This document shows, piece after piece, positions 1-6,442 of a DNA stretch of 8,571 bases. Below the pieces are notes generated by a model, which worked only from the letters and a program-made list of their open reading frames with translations, was not told the origin of the DNA and made no database searches. The DNA is from an uncultured Eubacteriales bacterium (GTDB lineage: Bacteria; Bacillota; Clostridia; Christensenellales; DTU072). The position numbers and the translations under genes were made by a program. The stretch lies in the NCBI GenBank assembly GCA_902766325.1, contig CACXDF010000228.1:1-8571 (forward strand), written 5' to 3'. Positions within the stretch are counted from its first letter, which is position 1, and every line of letters starts with the position of its first letter.

Positions 1-518
1 AAGAAGAACACGACGGATAAAGCGAACAAGAGTCCGACTTTAAGCCACCTTTTCAGCGCGGGAGGAACAGGCTTCTTTTTTTCGATCATCTTAAAAATAA
101 AGGTATACGCTATATCGAATAAGGCGTATGCGAGAGTGATCAGCGCTAAGCAATGCAACACTCCGAACAAAATAAAGCACTCGAACCCGAATTTATCCTG
201 CACAAAATAGGTCACGATGCTGACGAGCGCCGACACAGAAAAAAGGCGAGCGCCGCGGATCAGATTACTGTGAGAAAACGCGGTGCATATACCCGATATG
301 CAGAAAAAAAGAAATAAAAAAGCGGGACGCCAAAAAAATCGCGTCTCGCCGGTCATGTACGCTCGACCGAATTCCGTCATGGCTTGCAACATCGGTTTTC
401 CGCTATTACGCCAGGAAGAAAAAATATACGCGAGGTCGTACATCGCATGATCGAAAGTGACCATAACGATAGCGAACCCGCGTAAAAAATCCAACTCCCA
501 AATACGACTTTTTTTCAT
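1..518 (-). CDS. DUF1624 / HGSNAT-like membrane acyltransferase, C-terminus cut by window edge
   Basis: This is the N-terminal 172 codons of an integral membrane protein that stays open to position 1, so the C-terminus is missing. The start (MKKSRIWELD) is followed by FLRGFAIVMV and a Asp23-His24 pair in the first membrane helix. That LDFLRG...DH pattern is typical of the DUF1624 family, related to heparan-alpha-glucosaminide N-acetyltransferase. Further helices lie near residues 64-80 (with CISGICTAFSHSN and a following Arg), 91-106, 116-137 and 160 onward. The FGVLHCLAL stretch near 118-126 also fits the family. Members are thought to move acyl groups across the membrane onto sugars; the substrate here is unknown. 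It begins 3 nt after the stop of the 207-residue membrane protein and has no visible Shine-Dalgarno site. It is therefore probably translated by coupling as the third gene of the serS transcript. Family call is good; function is inferred. Confidence 0.85.
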   Translation of the reverse strand, partial: MKKSRIWELDFLRGFAIVMVTFDHAMYDLAYIFSSWRNSGKPMLQAMTEFGRAYMTGETRFFWRPAFLFLFFCISGICTAFSHSNLIRGARLFSVSALVSIVTYFVQDKFGFECFILFGVLHCLALITLAYALFDIAYTFIFKMIEKKKPVPPALKRWLKVGLLFALSVVFF

Positions 519-521
519 GCG

Positions 522-1145
522 TTATTTGTATTCGGTGCCGATAAAAAGGAGCTTATTGCCGTCCACTCGATACAATTCGAAACGATCTCGATATTCGTGG
601 ACGAGGATATCGGGTTTGAGCACGCTGAAATAGATATCCGGCTTTTCCGAACCGTTCGCCGTCTTATCTTTTTCTTGCAACGGCATCCAGTCGAGAGACT
701 GCGCGTCCTTATAGTCGGTCTCCTGTTTCTTGAACGGAGCGCTTTCCTTCTTCTTTTCTTTGAAGAAAAGCCCTTTCTTTTTCTTTTCTTGCGTAAGCGG
801 CGGTTGCAACTCTTTGGAAGAACCGTTATCTTCCGCGGGTTCTTTTTTCTTTCCGAACGCTTTTTTGAGCGGATTGATCAACACGTTATAAGCGCTGATG
901 ATAACGACGATAACGATACAGACGATACCGCCCACGATATAGAAGGTGCTGAACGTGGAAAAGTCGAAAGGATCGAATCCGAGCGTATAATGCAGGATCA
1001 CCCCGAAAAGGGCGTACAAAATAGGCACCCACAGTCCAAGCATAACGATGACCTTTATGATCAATTTCAAAAGGCCGCCGAACGCTTTGAACAATACTCT
1101 CAGGAAAGAATCTTTTTCTCCCTTTCCGCGATTCCGCTTTTTCAT
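522..1145 (-). CDS. Hypothetical two-helix membrane protein downstream of serS
   Basis: I do not recognise this 207-residue protein. It has a basic N-terminus (MKKRNRGKGEK), two likely membrane helices at about residues 28-53 and 67-90, then a very Lys/Glu-rich, probably disordered stretch (about 94-165). It ends in a compact segment (about 169-207) with alternating hydrophobic residues and aromatic positions that could form a small beta structure. With both helices inserted and the positive charge flanking them, N- and C-termini probably face the cytoplasm. Its ATG overlaps the serS stop (ATGA, 4 nt). Only a weak ribosome site is visible, so it is probably translationally coupled to serS. 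The opposite strand is also open for much of this length, but its product is a low-complexity Phe/Arg/Leu shadow of the Lys/Glu codons. Real gene: likely. Function: unknown. Confidence 0.8.
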   Translation of the reverse strand: MKKRNRGKGEKDSFLRVLFKAFGGLLKLIIKVIVMLGLWVPILYALFGVILHYTLGFDPFDFSTFSTFYIVGGIVCIVIVVIISAYNVLINPLKKAFGKKKEPAEDNGSSKELQPPLTQEKKKKGLFFKEKKKESAPFKKQETDYKDAQSLDWMPLQEKDKTANGSEKPDIYFSVLKPDILVHEYRDRFELYRVDGNKLLFIGTEYK

Positions 1146-2404
1146 CCTATCTTATCGACCCCCATGTACGGACGAAGAACTTCGGGTATGGTGATCGTGC
1201 CGTCCGCATTCTGATAGTTTTCCAAAATAGCGGCGGTCGTTCTGCCGACGGCGAGGCCGCTTCCGTTCAGCGTGTGCACCAACTTGACCTTTCCGTCCGT
1301 ATCACGGAAGCGGATATTGGCGCGACGCGCCTGGAAGTCGATGTAGTTACTGCAAGAAGATATCTCGACGTATCTGTTATACGACGGCATCCATACTTCG
1401 ATATCGTACGTCTTGGCCGAACCGAATCCGACGTCGCCGGTACAAAGGCATACGACGCGGTAAGGAAGACGCAATTTCTGCAAAATGAGCTCGGCTTCGT
1501 TAGTCAGACTCTCCAGTTCGTCCCAACTTTGATCGGGACGGGTGAACTTAACGAGTTCGACCTTATTGAACTGATGCTGACGAATAACGCCGCGAGTGTC
1601 TCTGCCGGCGCTGCCCGCTTCTCCGCGGAAACAAGCCGTATACGCGCAATAGCGAATGGGCAGATCTTTAACGTTGAGGATCTCGTCGCGGTGCAAGTTG
1701 GTTACCGGAACTTCCGCCGTAGGAACGAGATAATAGTCGGTACCCTTAATGGCGTACATATCTTCTTCGAATTTCGGCAATTGCCCCGTACCGAACATGG
1801 AGTCGCGGTTGACCATAAAAGGAGGAAAAACCTCTTCATATCCGTTAGCCGTATGCGTATCGAGCATCAGGTTGACGATGGCTCTTTCCAAACGGGCGCC
1901 CAGTCCGTGATAAACGTGAAAACGGGCTCCGGTGATTTTGGCGGCTTGCTTGGGATCGAGAATGCCGTACTTTTCGCCGATGTCCCAATGCGCAAGAGGC
2001 TCGAAGTCGAACTTGGTCGGCTCCATGAACCGTCTTACTTCCACGTTATCGTCCGAGTCCTTACCGTACGGCAAGCTGTCGTCGACAAGGTTGGGGATGA
2101 CGTACATCAACTCGGTCAAGCGAGCTTCGATCTCGGCGCGCTCGGCGTCGAGCTTTTTGATCTCTTCGCCCTTTTCTTTCATTTCGGCGATAAGATCGTC
2201 GCAGGGTTGCTTATTACGCTTCATTTGCGCGATGGATTCGCTTGCCTTGTTCTTTTCCGCTTTCAGACTTTCGCACAAACGGATATTTTTACGACGGGCG
2301 TCCGCAAGGGTCGCCACTTCGGAAATGTCGAGAGAACTGTTTCTCTTGGCAAGTTTTTCTTTGACAAGTTCGATATTGTCGCAGACGAATCTTAAATCTA
2401 ACAT
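1142..2404 (-). CDS. serS: Serine--tRNA ligase (seryl-tRNA synthetase)
   Basis: This cytoplasmic class II aminoacyl-tRNA synthetase charges tRNA-Ser, and tRNA-Sec where present, with serine using ATP. The 420-residue length is close to the usual bacterial 420-430. Residues 1 to about 105 form the charged N-terminal helical arm that grips the long variable arm of tRNA-Ser (many Lys/Glu/Ala, heptad-like). The catalytic core shows motif 1 around 171-196 ending in the Pro-Pro pair, and the TAEVP serine-pocket segment at 229-233. Motif 2 spans 259-279 (FRGEAGSAGRDTRG then RQHQF), and motif 3 spans about 380-397, with Arg388 in GLAVGR. The start follows GGAGG (2412-2416) by 7 nt, and MLDLRFV is a standard SerS N-terminus. 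A promoter lies just upstream. No T-box leader is visible: the predicted 5' UTR is only about 40 nt. It leads a transcript with two membrane-protein genes. Confidence 0.98.
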   Translation of the reverse strand: MLDLRFVCDNIELVKEKLAKRNSSLDISEVATLADARRKNIRLCESLKAEKNKASESIAQMKRNKQPCDDLIAEMKEKGEEIKKLDAERAEIEARLTELMYVIPNLVDDSLPYGKDSDDNVEVRRFMEPTKFDFEPLAHWDIGEKYGILDPKQAAKITGARFHVYHGLGARLERAIVNLMLDTHTANGYEEVFPPFMVNRDSMFGTGQLPKFEEDMYAIKGTDYYLVPTAEVPVTNLHRDEILNVKDLPIRYCAYTACFRGEAGSAGRDTRGVIRQHQFNKVELVKFTRPDQSWDELESLTNEAELILQKLRLPYRVVCLCTGDVGFGSAKTYDIEVWMPSYNRYVEISSCSNYIDFQARRANIRFRDTDGKVKLVHTLNGSGLAVGRTTAAILENYQNADGTITIPEVLRPYMGVDKIG

Positions 2405-2411
2405 TTTTTTG

Positions 2412-2416
2412 CCTCC
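2412..2416 (-). promoter_or_regulatory. Ribosome binding site of serS
   Basis: GGAGG on the minus strand, 7 nt before the ATG at 2404. It is a canonical Shine-Dalgarno match that confirms the serS start. Confidence 0.8.
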
Positions 2417-2453
2417 GTTATATTCGCAATGATTTATACTTGTTTATCTTATT

Positions 2454-2482
2454 ATTTTACTATAACATAAACGATAAATCAA
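2454..2482 (-). promoter_or_regulatory. Predicted sigma-A-type promoter of serS
   Basis: On the minus strand, TTGATT (2477-2482) and TAAAAT (2454-2459) are separated by exactly 17 nt. They lie in an A/T-rich 88-nt gap between dtd and serS. Transcription would start near 2447, leaving a leader of about 40 nt, too short for a T-box. The -35 overlaps a small A/T-rich inverted repeat at the end of dtd. Prediction only. Confidence 0.6.
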
Positions 2483-2492
2483 TAACTTTCTG

Positions 2493-2927
2493 TTATTTTT
2501 CAACAAGAACGGTAATCGGCCCGTCGCTGTAGACTGACAGTTCCATATGTTTGCCGAATCTACCGCTTTCCGTCGGAACCAAAGCGGAGAGCTTTTTTAA
2601 AAAAAGCTCGTATAGCGGCTTGCTTATTTCCGCGCCCGCCGCCCGAGAAAAGTCCGGGCGCGTACCGTGCTTGCAATCGGCGTATAACGTAAAGTTACTG
2701 ACGCATAAGATCCCTCCGCCGATATCGATAAGGGATAAGTTCAGCTTCCCGTTTTCATCGGGGAAAATACGACTTTTTACGATACGATTCGCCACCCAAT
2801 CAACCGTTTGTTCGGTATCCGTCGCGGTAAAACCGCACAGTACGAGCAATCCTTTATCGGTGTGTCCGACTGCTTCGCCGTCAACGAAAACGGTGGCTTC
2901 TTTGACCCGCTGAACGACCGCTCTCAT
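2493..2927 (-). CDS. dtd: D-aminoacyl-tRNA deacylase
   Basis: DTD is a cytoplasmic homodimer that hydrolyses D-amino acids (and glycine mischarged on tRNA-Ala) from tRNA. It enforces homochirality after synthetases such as the neighbouring SerS. The protein has 144 residues (family about 145-150) and starts with MRAVVQRVKEATV, the typical DTD N-terminus. An in-frame ATG lies 60 nt further upstream, but it falls inside the preceding gene and adds a non-conserved leader, so the ATG at 2927 is preferred. It is preceded by AAGGAAG (2934-2940). The conserved block near residues 74-93 reads VSNFTLYADCKHGTRPDFSR, and the Gly-cisPro motif is in YSDGPIT near the C-terminus. Two usual motif residues differ: SQFTL is SNFTL, and NxGPxT is SDGPIT. 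The start overlaps the stop of the SGNH lipoprotein gene by 4 nt (ATGA), so the two are probably cotranslated. Confidence 0.95.
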   Translation of the reverse strand: MRAVVQRVKEATVFVDGEAVGHTDKGLLVLCGFTATDTEQTVDWVANRIVKSRIFPDENGKLNLSLIDIGGGILCVSNFTLYADCKHGTRPDFSRAAGAEISKPLYELFLKKLSALVPTESGRFGKHMELSVYSDGPITVLVEK

Positions 2928-4684
2928 TTCGATCTTCCTTCGCAGACGAGGTCGACTACGTCCACCGTCATACGTACAGTATCCCATCCGGAAGGAGATT
3001 CTTTATAGGTAAAGCGCAAATAGCTCTCGCCTTTATAAAACTCTTCTCCGATATAAATGGCGGTATAAGTCTCGCCCGTCGATTTCGATTTTTGTTCCAC
3101 CGTGCGATACGTCCCTTTCCAGGTAACGCCGAGATCGCGATTGATAATATCGAGCGATTCGAGCACAAGATGGCCCGATTTACTCAACTCTTTAGCCATC
3201 TCACGCACCGCTTGAGAATCAAGATCGACCCCGGTAATGGAAAAGCCGATCGTGTCGGAGATCAGATCCAACGATTCGATCAGATTGGTATAGTCGAATC
3301 CGGGGAACATATGCTCCAAGAAGCGTTCTTGCAGATAGTCGATATCAAGATCGATCAACTCGTTCACGTCGATCGGGAGAGCAAACAGACCCCAATTAAC
3401 CAGCAACGACAAAACTTCTTTGATACCGTCAACGACGGCATACTTCATCTCAAAGGTCCCGTCGGCGTAAAATGCAATATAGCTGTTCTGTTTGGACATG
3501 ATGGAGATGGGATTAGGCAGACTGCTGACCGACGCTTTCGTCAGATCAAGACCGCTGACCGAAAAGGTGGTAATGTTAAAAATTTTATCCTCGTCAAAAT
3601 GATTTCCTACCGGCTTGACGTTTTTCGGTACGCGGTAAGATATATCTTTGCCATCGACTTCGTTAAAATAAGAAAGGGTCACGTCGCCGAAGGTGTCGCT
3701 TTCGTCGATCTTCTTTTTCACGGAGCTGGTTGAGACGGACATAGAATAAAGATAATCAAGCTGTTCTTTCCTCAACGTTTTGTACTTTTCAAGCGCGTCG
3801 GAAGACGCCAACCCGAGTTCCGTAAGTAATTTCTGATTGGCTTCGGCGATCAAAGCGTGGCCTTCGTTAGCGGGATGAATGCCGTCCGGGCAGAAAAGTC
3901 TGGACCAGCGCTCGCGCGTAGAACTTGCATTGTATATTTCTTCAAAGGCAGAGGCAACGTCGACAAGGTAGTAAGGTTCGTACTCAAACTTGTTTTCGTT
4001 GTCTGTCAGGTACTTCCTGAGCATATCGTTCAGTCTGTTGAGCGCTCCGCCCACCAAACGGTGATAGTCGTTTGGCGTGTACGCCATAGCGTTAAGACGC
4101 GTTCTCGCTCGATTCCCGATGAGAGGGCTGTCCTTGCCGACGGGATTATACTGCGTTTGCAGAATAATAATGGCGTCCGGGTTCATCTCGCGGAGTTTAG
4201 TGATGATCTTATCGAGATTATTATAGGCGTTTTCCAAATACCGGTCGACGTCGGAATAATCGCCTTGACCGGCGTTGATGATCATATCGTCGACACTGTG
4301 ACCGAGCAGATCGTTACCGCCGATAGAGACGTGGATTATGTCGGAATCGGTGATGAGCGACTTGACCATGTTGATACCGTCGTCCTCTCTTTGAATAAAG
4401 TCGTACAGGTCGGACGTCTGATCTCCGCTGATGGCGCGGTTATAAAATTTATAATCGTTGATATTGCCGAGGATCCCGTAATAACCGTATCTTTCGCGTT
4501 CGGTAAGAGGCGACGGGCCGGCCATTGCTTCGGCGATGGAGTCGCCCAGGAAAAGGACCGTCTTTTGCCCCGATCCGATAACGTGTTCTTTACGCGCCGG
4601 GTGTCTGTTACAACCCGAAAAAGTCATACAGAGCAACACGGCAAGAAGCGCCGCGACGCTCAAAAACTTGATCCTGTTTTTCAT
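2924..4684 (-). CDS. SGNH/GDSL-family hydrolase lipoprotein with uncharacterised C-terminal region
   Basis: This is a predicted secreted, membrane-anchored esterase or lipase-like enzyme of 586 residues. Residues 1-25 form a lipoprotein signal: MKNRIK, a hydrophobic core, then FSGC with Cys25 as lipidation site. The SGNH fold follows. Block I is VLFLGDSI with nucleophile Ser49, block II has Gly87 in ISGDQ, block III is IGGND with Asn124, and block V is DGIHP with Asp267 and His270. All four SGNH residues are therefore present and the enzyme is probably active. Substrates of such lipoproteins are often acyl or acetyl esters on cell-wall or dietary glycans, but none can be assigned here. Residues from about 330 to 586 match no family I recognise. 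The chosen start has AAGGAG 6 nt upstream and begins the signal peptide; an ATG 48 nt further upstream lies within the promoter. The gene precedes and overlaps dtd. Confidence 0.88.
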   Translation of the reverse strand: MKNRIKFLSVAALLAVLLCMTFSGCNRHPARKEHVIGSGQKTVLFLGDSIAEAMAGPSPLTERERYGYYGILGNINDYKFYNRAISGDQTSDLYDFIQREDDGINMVKSLITDSDIIHVSIGGNDLLGHSVDDMIINAGQGDYSDVDRYLENAYNNLDKIITKLREMNPDAIIILQTQYNPVGKDSPLIGNRARTRLNAMAYTPNDYHRLVGGALNRLNDMLRKYLTDNENKFEYEPYYLVDVASAFEEIYNASSTRERWSRLFCPDGIHPANEGHALIAEANQKLLTELGLASSDALEKYKTLRKEQLDYLYSMSVSTSSVKKKIDESDTFGDVTLSYFNEVDGKDISYRVPKNVKPVGNHFDEDKIFNITTFSVSGLDLTKASVSSLPNPISIMSKQNSYIAFYADGTFEMKYAVVDGIKEVLSLLVNWGLFALPIDVNELIDLDIDYLQERFLEHMFPGFDYTNLIESLDLISDTIGFSITGVDLDSQAVREMAKELSKSGHLVLESLDIINRDLGVTWKGTYRTVEQKSKSTGETYTAIYIGEEFYKGESYLRFTYKESPSGWDTVRMTVDVVDLVCEGRSK

Positions 4685-4690
4685 AATGAT

Positions 4691-4696
4691 CTCCTT
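4691..4696 (-). promoter_or_regulatory. Ribosome binding site fixing the SGNH lipoprotein start
   Basis: AAGGAG on the minus strand, 6 nt before the ATG at 4684. It decides the start in favour of MKNRIKF rather than the in-frame ATG at 4732, which would add 16 residues in front of the signal peptide. Confidence 0.8.
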
Positions 4697-4722
4697 TTTC
4701 GTTCCCTTTCTTTCCTGAACAT

Positions 4723-4751
4723 ATAATATCAAATTTTTTTAATAAAGTAAA
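4723..4751 (-). promoter_or_regulatory. Predicted extended -10 promoter of the SGNH lipoprotein-dtd unit
   Basis: On the minus strand, TATTAT (4723-4728) is preceded by TGA, giving the TGn extended -10 element. TTTACT (4746-4751) lies 17 nt upstream as a weak -35. The expected transcription start near 4716 leaves a leader of about 30 nt containing the AAGGAG ribosome site. It sits immediately downstream of the terminator of the preceding unit, consistent with a separate transcript. Confidence 0.6.
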
Positions 4752-4780
4752 CAATTAAAGACATGTTTAAATATTTGGCT

Positions 4781-4813
4781 AAAAAAAGAAAAACGCCGCG
4801 GCAAGCGGCGTTT
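4781..4813 (-). terminator. Intrinsic terminator after the alpha/beta hydrolase gene
   Basis: Read on the minus strand, AAACGCCGC, a 5-nt loop TTGCC and GCGGCGTTT form a perfect 9-bp GC-rich stem (4791-4813). It runs straight into TTCTTTTTTT (4781-4790). It begins 18 nt after the hydrolase stop and before the promoter of the SGNH gene, so it closes the YcxB-like/hydrolase unit. The plus-strand reading has only a weaker, spaced T run and no gene that needs it. Confidence 0.92.
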
Positions 4814-4831
4814 CCGACTTTTTCAAAAAGG

Positions 4832-5722
4832 TTATTTTATCCGCTCCTTAAAGAAAGCGATCAACTTTTCGTTACACTCTTTCCCTTTGACGGAATTGGG
4901 CGAAAGCACGCTGAATACGTGCGGCAGTTTCTGTTCGGGGCACTTGGGGAAGTCAAGGAGCGTATACGGGATGCCCTTATCGTCGAGCACTTTGGCAAAG
5001 TTGACGGTGGCGCTGCGAATAAAATCTTCGGCGCTGGTTACCATAAAGCACGGAGGCATATTTTCTTTTTTGACCAATTTGGACAGATCGAGATCGGCAA
5101 AGTGCGGCGCTTTCTTTTTGTTGTAAGTGCCGAATATTCCCGGAAACATGACTTTAGGCGCGCCTTTATCGAGATCGTACATACCGCTGATAAGACCGAT
5201 GGCATTAAAGGTAAAGCCGGGCTGAATGAAACCGTAGATAGCGGCGACGTCGATATCGTTATTGACCAGCGTCTCGTGGATGGCGAGCATACCGCCCGCG
5301 CTATCGCCGGTAAGAAATACGTTATTCATATCTCCGCCGTACTCTTCCAGATGATCTTTTACCCAAAGAAGAGCTTCGTTGACGTCGTCGAGATGAGCGG
5401 GATACCGATATTCGGGCGACAAAGAATAATCCATTGCAAAAACGATAAACCCGTTCGCGGCGAAATTATAGCAGTACGGACGATTGCCCAGTTTGGAGCC
5501 GCCCTGCAGGCCGCCGCCGTGGATGTTGATGATAACGGGAAGCGGTTTTTCTCTGACTTCCGGACGAATAACGTCAATGACTTGCCACTTGTTTCCACCG
5601 GGAACGTACGGGATATCCGCAATGCGCTCGATCCCCTCGGGCAAGACTTCGGCCGCGACTCTCTCGGCGTCGGCCTTATCCACCTTATCCCAAAACTTAC
5701 GGTACAGTTTGTCCAACAACAT
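4832..5722 (-). CDS. Alpha/beta hydrolase fold-3 family esterase (HSL / family IV type)
   Basis: This is a predicted carboxylic-ester hydrolase of 296 residues, about the usual length for bacterial hormone-sensitive-lipase-like esterases. The HGGG oxyanion-hole motif is at 68-71, with the acyl-pocket Tyr in MDYSLSPE (98-104) following. The nucleophile elbow is GDSAGG at 139-144 with Ser141. The likely acid is Asp233 in SAEDF and the likely base His268 in LPHVF, so the catalytic triad is complete. There is no signal peptide, so the enzyme is probably cytoplasmic. The start follows GGAGG by 5 nt. A second ATG 4 nt upstream is in another frame and is too close to the ribosome site. It lies 9 nt after the YcxB-like gene and is followed by a strong terminator, so the two form one short operon. 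The natural ester is not known; small acyl esters are usual for the family. Confidence 0.92.
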   Translation of the reverse strand: MLLDKLYRKFWDKVDKADAERVAAEVLPEGIERIADIPYVPGGNKWQVIDVIRPEVREKPLPVIINIHGGGLQGGSKLGNRPYCYNFAANGFIVFAMDYSLSPEYRYPAHLDDVNEALLWVKDHLEEYGGDMNNVFLTGDSAGGMLAIHETLVNNDIDVAAIYGFIQPGFTFNAIGLISGMYDLDKGAPKVMFPGIFGTYNKKKAPHFADLDLSKLVKKENMPPCFMVTSAEDFIRSATVNFAKVLDDKGIPYTLLDFPKCPEQKLPHVFSVLSPNSVKGKECNEKLIAFFKERIK

Positions 5723-5727
5723 ACATG

Positions 5728-5734
5728 CCTCCTA
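5728..5734 (-). promoter_or_regulatory. Ribosome binding site of the alpha/beta hydrolase, overlapping the upstream stop codon
   Basis: TAGGAGG on the minus strand. Its first three bases are the TAG stop codon of the YcxB-like gene, and GGAGG lies 5 nt before the ATG at 5722. Stop codon and Shine-Dalgarno site share bases, which supports coupled translation of the two genes. Confidence 0.75.
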
Positions 5735-6322
5735 CTTTTTATCGACGTTGTCCTTATCCGGTTCCAACGTTATTTTTTTCTTTTTCGGATAAATACGATA
5801 GGTCTTTTTGATCTTAAAGGTGTCCTGACTTTGTATCTTTTCGTGCAAAAGATCGACCAGTTTCTTCCTGTCTTCGTCGGAAAGGGAATCGGCCGTGACA
5901 TAGTAGAACACGGAGACTTGCGCGTAGATATAAATTACGTCCTTCTTAATGGCGACTTTGTCTATTTTGTCATAAAAATGGGTCTCTTTATAAAGCTGTT
6001 TGCCGTATTTGTCAACGGAGACGACCTCGATGGCTTCGTCGCCGAATTTGAGGACCTTTTTGACGATGCCAAGCCGCTCGAAGTCCACTTTGAATCCGGA
6101 TACCGACGTCCACACAAAGAGAAGAAAGGCGATCCCAATCACAAGCAGGCATACGCCGAACAGGATGAGAATAAAAAAGACCTTCGCCGTAAAAAACAGC
6201 GCGAGCCCGATCCCGAGCAGGAGGGACAGAAGAATGATCTCGCGCAGGCCGAAATACTTGCGCATATAGTACATACTGCATTTAAAGTACAGATTTTTGT
6301 CGGCGTTCATTTCTACGTTCAT
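5732..6322 (-). CDS. YcxB-like membrane protein, possibly translated from a leaderless mRNA
   Basis: A membrane protein of 196 residues from the ATG at 6322. Two adjacent hydrophobic segments (about residues 29-45 and 48-72) form a hairpin. A soluble C-terminal domain (about 80-165) follows, with alternating beta strands, KFGDEAIEVVS, HFYDKIDKVAIKKDVIYIY and a DEDRKKLVDLLHEKI helix. The tail is Lys-rich. This layout resembles the YcxB-like family, which has no assigned biochemical role; the match is by eye and tentative. The start is uncertain. A TTG at 6343 has GGAGG only 2 nt away, and that GGAGG sits inside the spacer of a strong promoter whose predicted start point is near 6325. The ATG at 6322 would then be almost at the 5' end of the mRNA. 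A second in-frame ATG lies at 6310. It heads the operon with the alpha/beta hydrolase. Confidence 0.75.
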   Translation of the reverse strand: MNVEMNADKNLYFKCSMYYMRKYFGLREIILLSLLLGIGLALFFTAKVFFILILFGVCLLVIGIAFLLFVWTSVSGFKVDFERLGIVKKVLKFGDEAIEVVSVDKYGKQLYKETHFYDKIDKVAIKKDVIYIYAQVSVFYYVTADSLSDEDRKKLVDLLHEKIQSQDTFKIKKTYRIYPKKKKITLEPDKDNVDKK

Positions 6323-6331
6323 AGTATTTTT

Positions 6332-6360
6332 ATTATAAAACAACGCCTCCTTTTCGTCAA
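6332..6360 (-). promoter_or_regulatory. Predicted strong sigma-A-type promoter for the YcxB-like/hydrolase operon
   Basis: On the minus strand, TTGACG (6355-6360) and TATAAT (6332-6337) are 17 nt apart, a near-consensus pair. The expected transcription start is about 6325, only about 3 nt before the ATG at 6322. The GGAGG inside the spacer would then not be transcribed and could not act as a ribosome site. Confidence 0.7.
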
Positions 6361-6413
6361 GAGGGCTTTCTTCCGCCGCGAAAAAACTTTTGCCGTCTGT
6401 TACCGCTTTTCCC

Positions 6414-6442
6414 TTGAAAAAAAAGGTAAAATCGGGTACAAT
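6414..6442 (+). promoter_or_regulatory. Predicted sigma-A-type promoter of tilS, placing the start point on the ATG
   Basis: TTGAAA (6414-6419) and TACAAT (6437-6442) are separated by 17 nt. Six bases follow the -10 before the tilS ATG at 6449, so the usual start distance falls on the A of that ATG. The -35 boxes of this promoter and of the divergent one are 53 nt apart, with no clear operator palindrome between them. Confidence 0.65.

Noticed and set aside
597..1214. Plus-strand open frame of 205 codons opposite the 207-residue membrane protein.
   Set aside because: Its product is a Phe/Leu/Arg-rich shadow of Lys/Glu codons and it runs into serS antisense. The minus-strand gene has plausible membrane topology and a coupled start.
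1274..2395. Long plus-strand open frame (373 codons).
   Set aside because: It lies entirely antisense to serS, whose motifs are unmistakable. The frame is open because of the codon bias of the real gene.
2405..2447. Possible T-box or other riboswitch leader ahead of serS.
   Set aside because: The predicted leader is only about 40 nt, with no room for a specifier stem and antiterminator and no T-box consensus.
2481..2497. Inverted repeat AATAAC / GTTATT with a 5-nt loop at the end of dtd.
   Set aside because: A weak A/T-rich 6-bp stem without a following T run, so a poor terminator. It may be chance in A/T-rich DNA, although it touches the serS -35 box.
2928..2987. In-frame upstream extension of dtd to an ATG at 2987.
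   Set aside because: It lies inside the lipoprotein gene, adds non-conserved residues, and the family N-terminus MRAVVQR begins at 2927.
3857..4726. Long plus-strand open frame (289 codons).
   Set aside because: Antisense to the SGNH lipoprotein, with no ribosome site and no recognisable domain.
6323..6343. TTG start at 6343 for the YcxB-like gene.
   Set aside because: GGAGG is only 2 nt away, too close for normal initiation, and both lie within or upstream of the -10 box of a strong promoter. It cannot be excluded if transcription begins further upstream.
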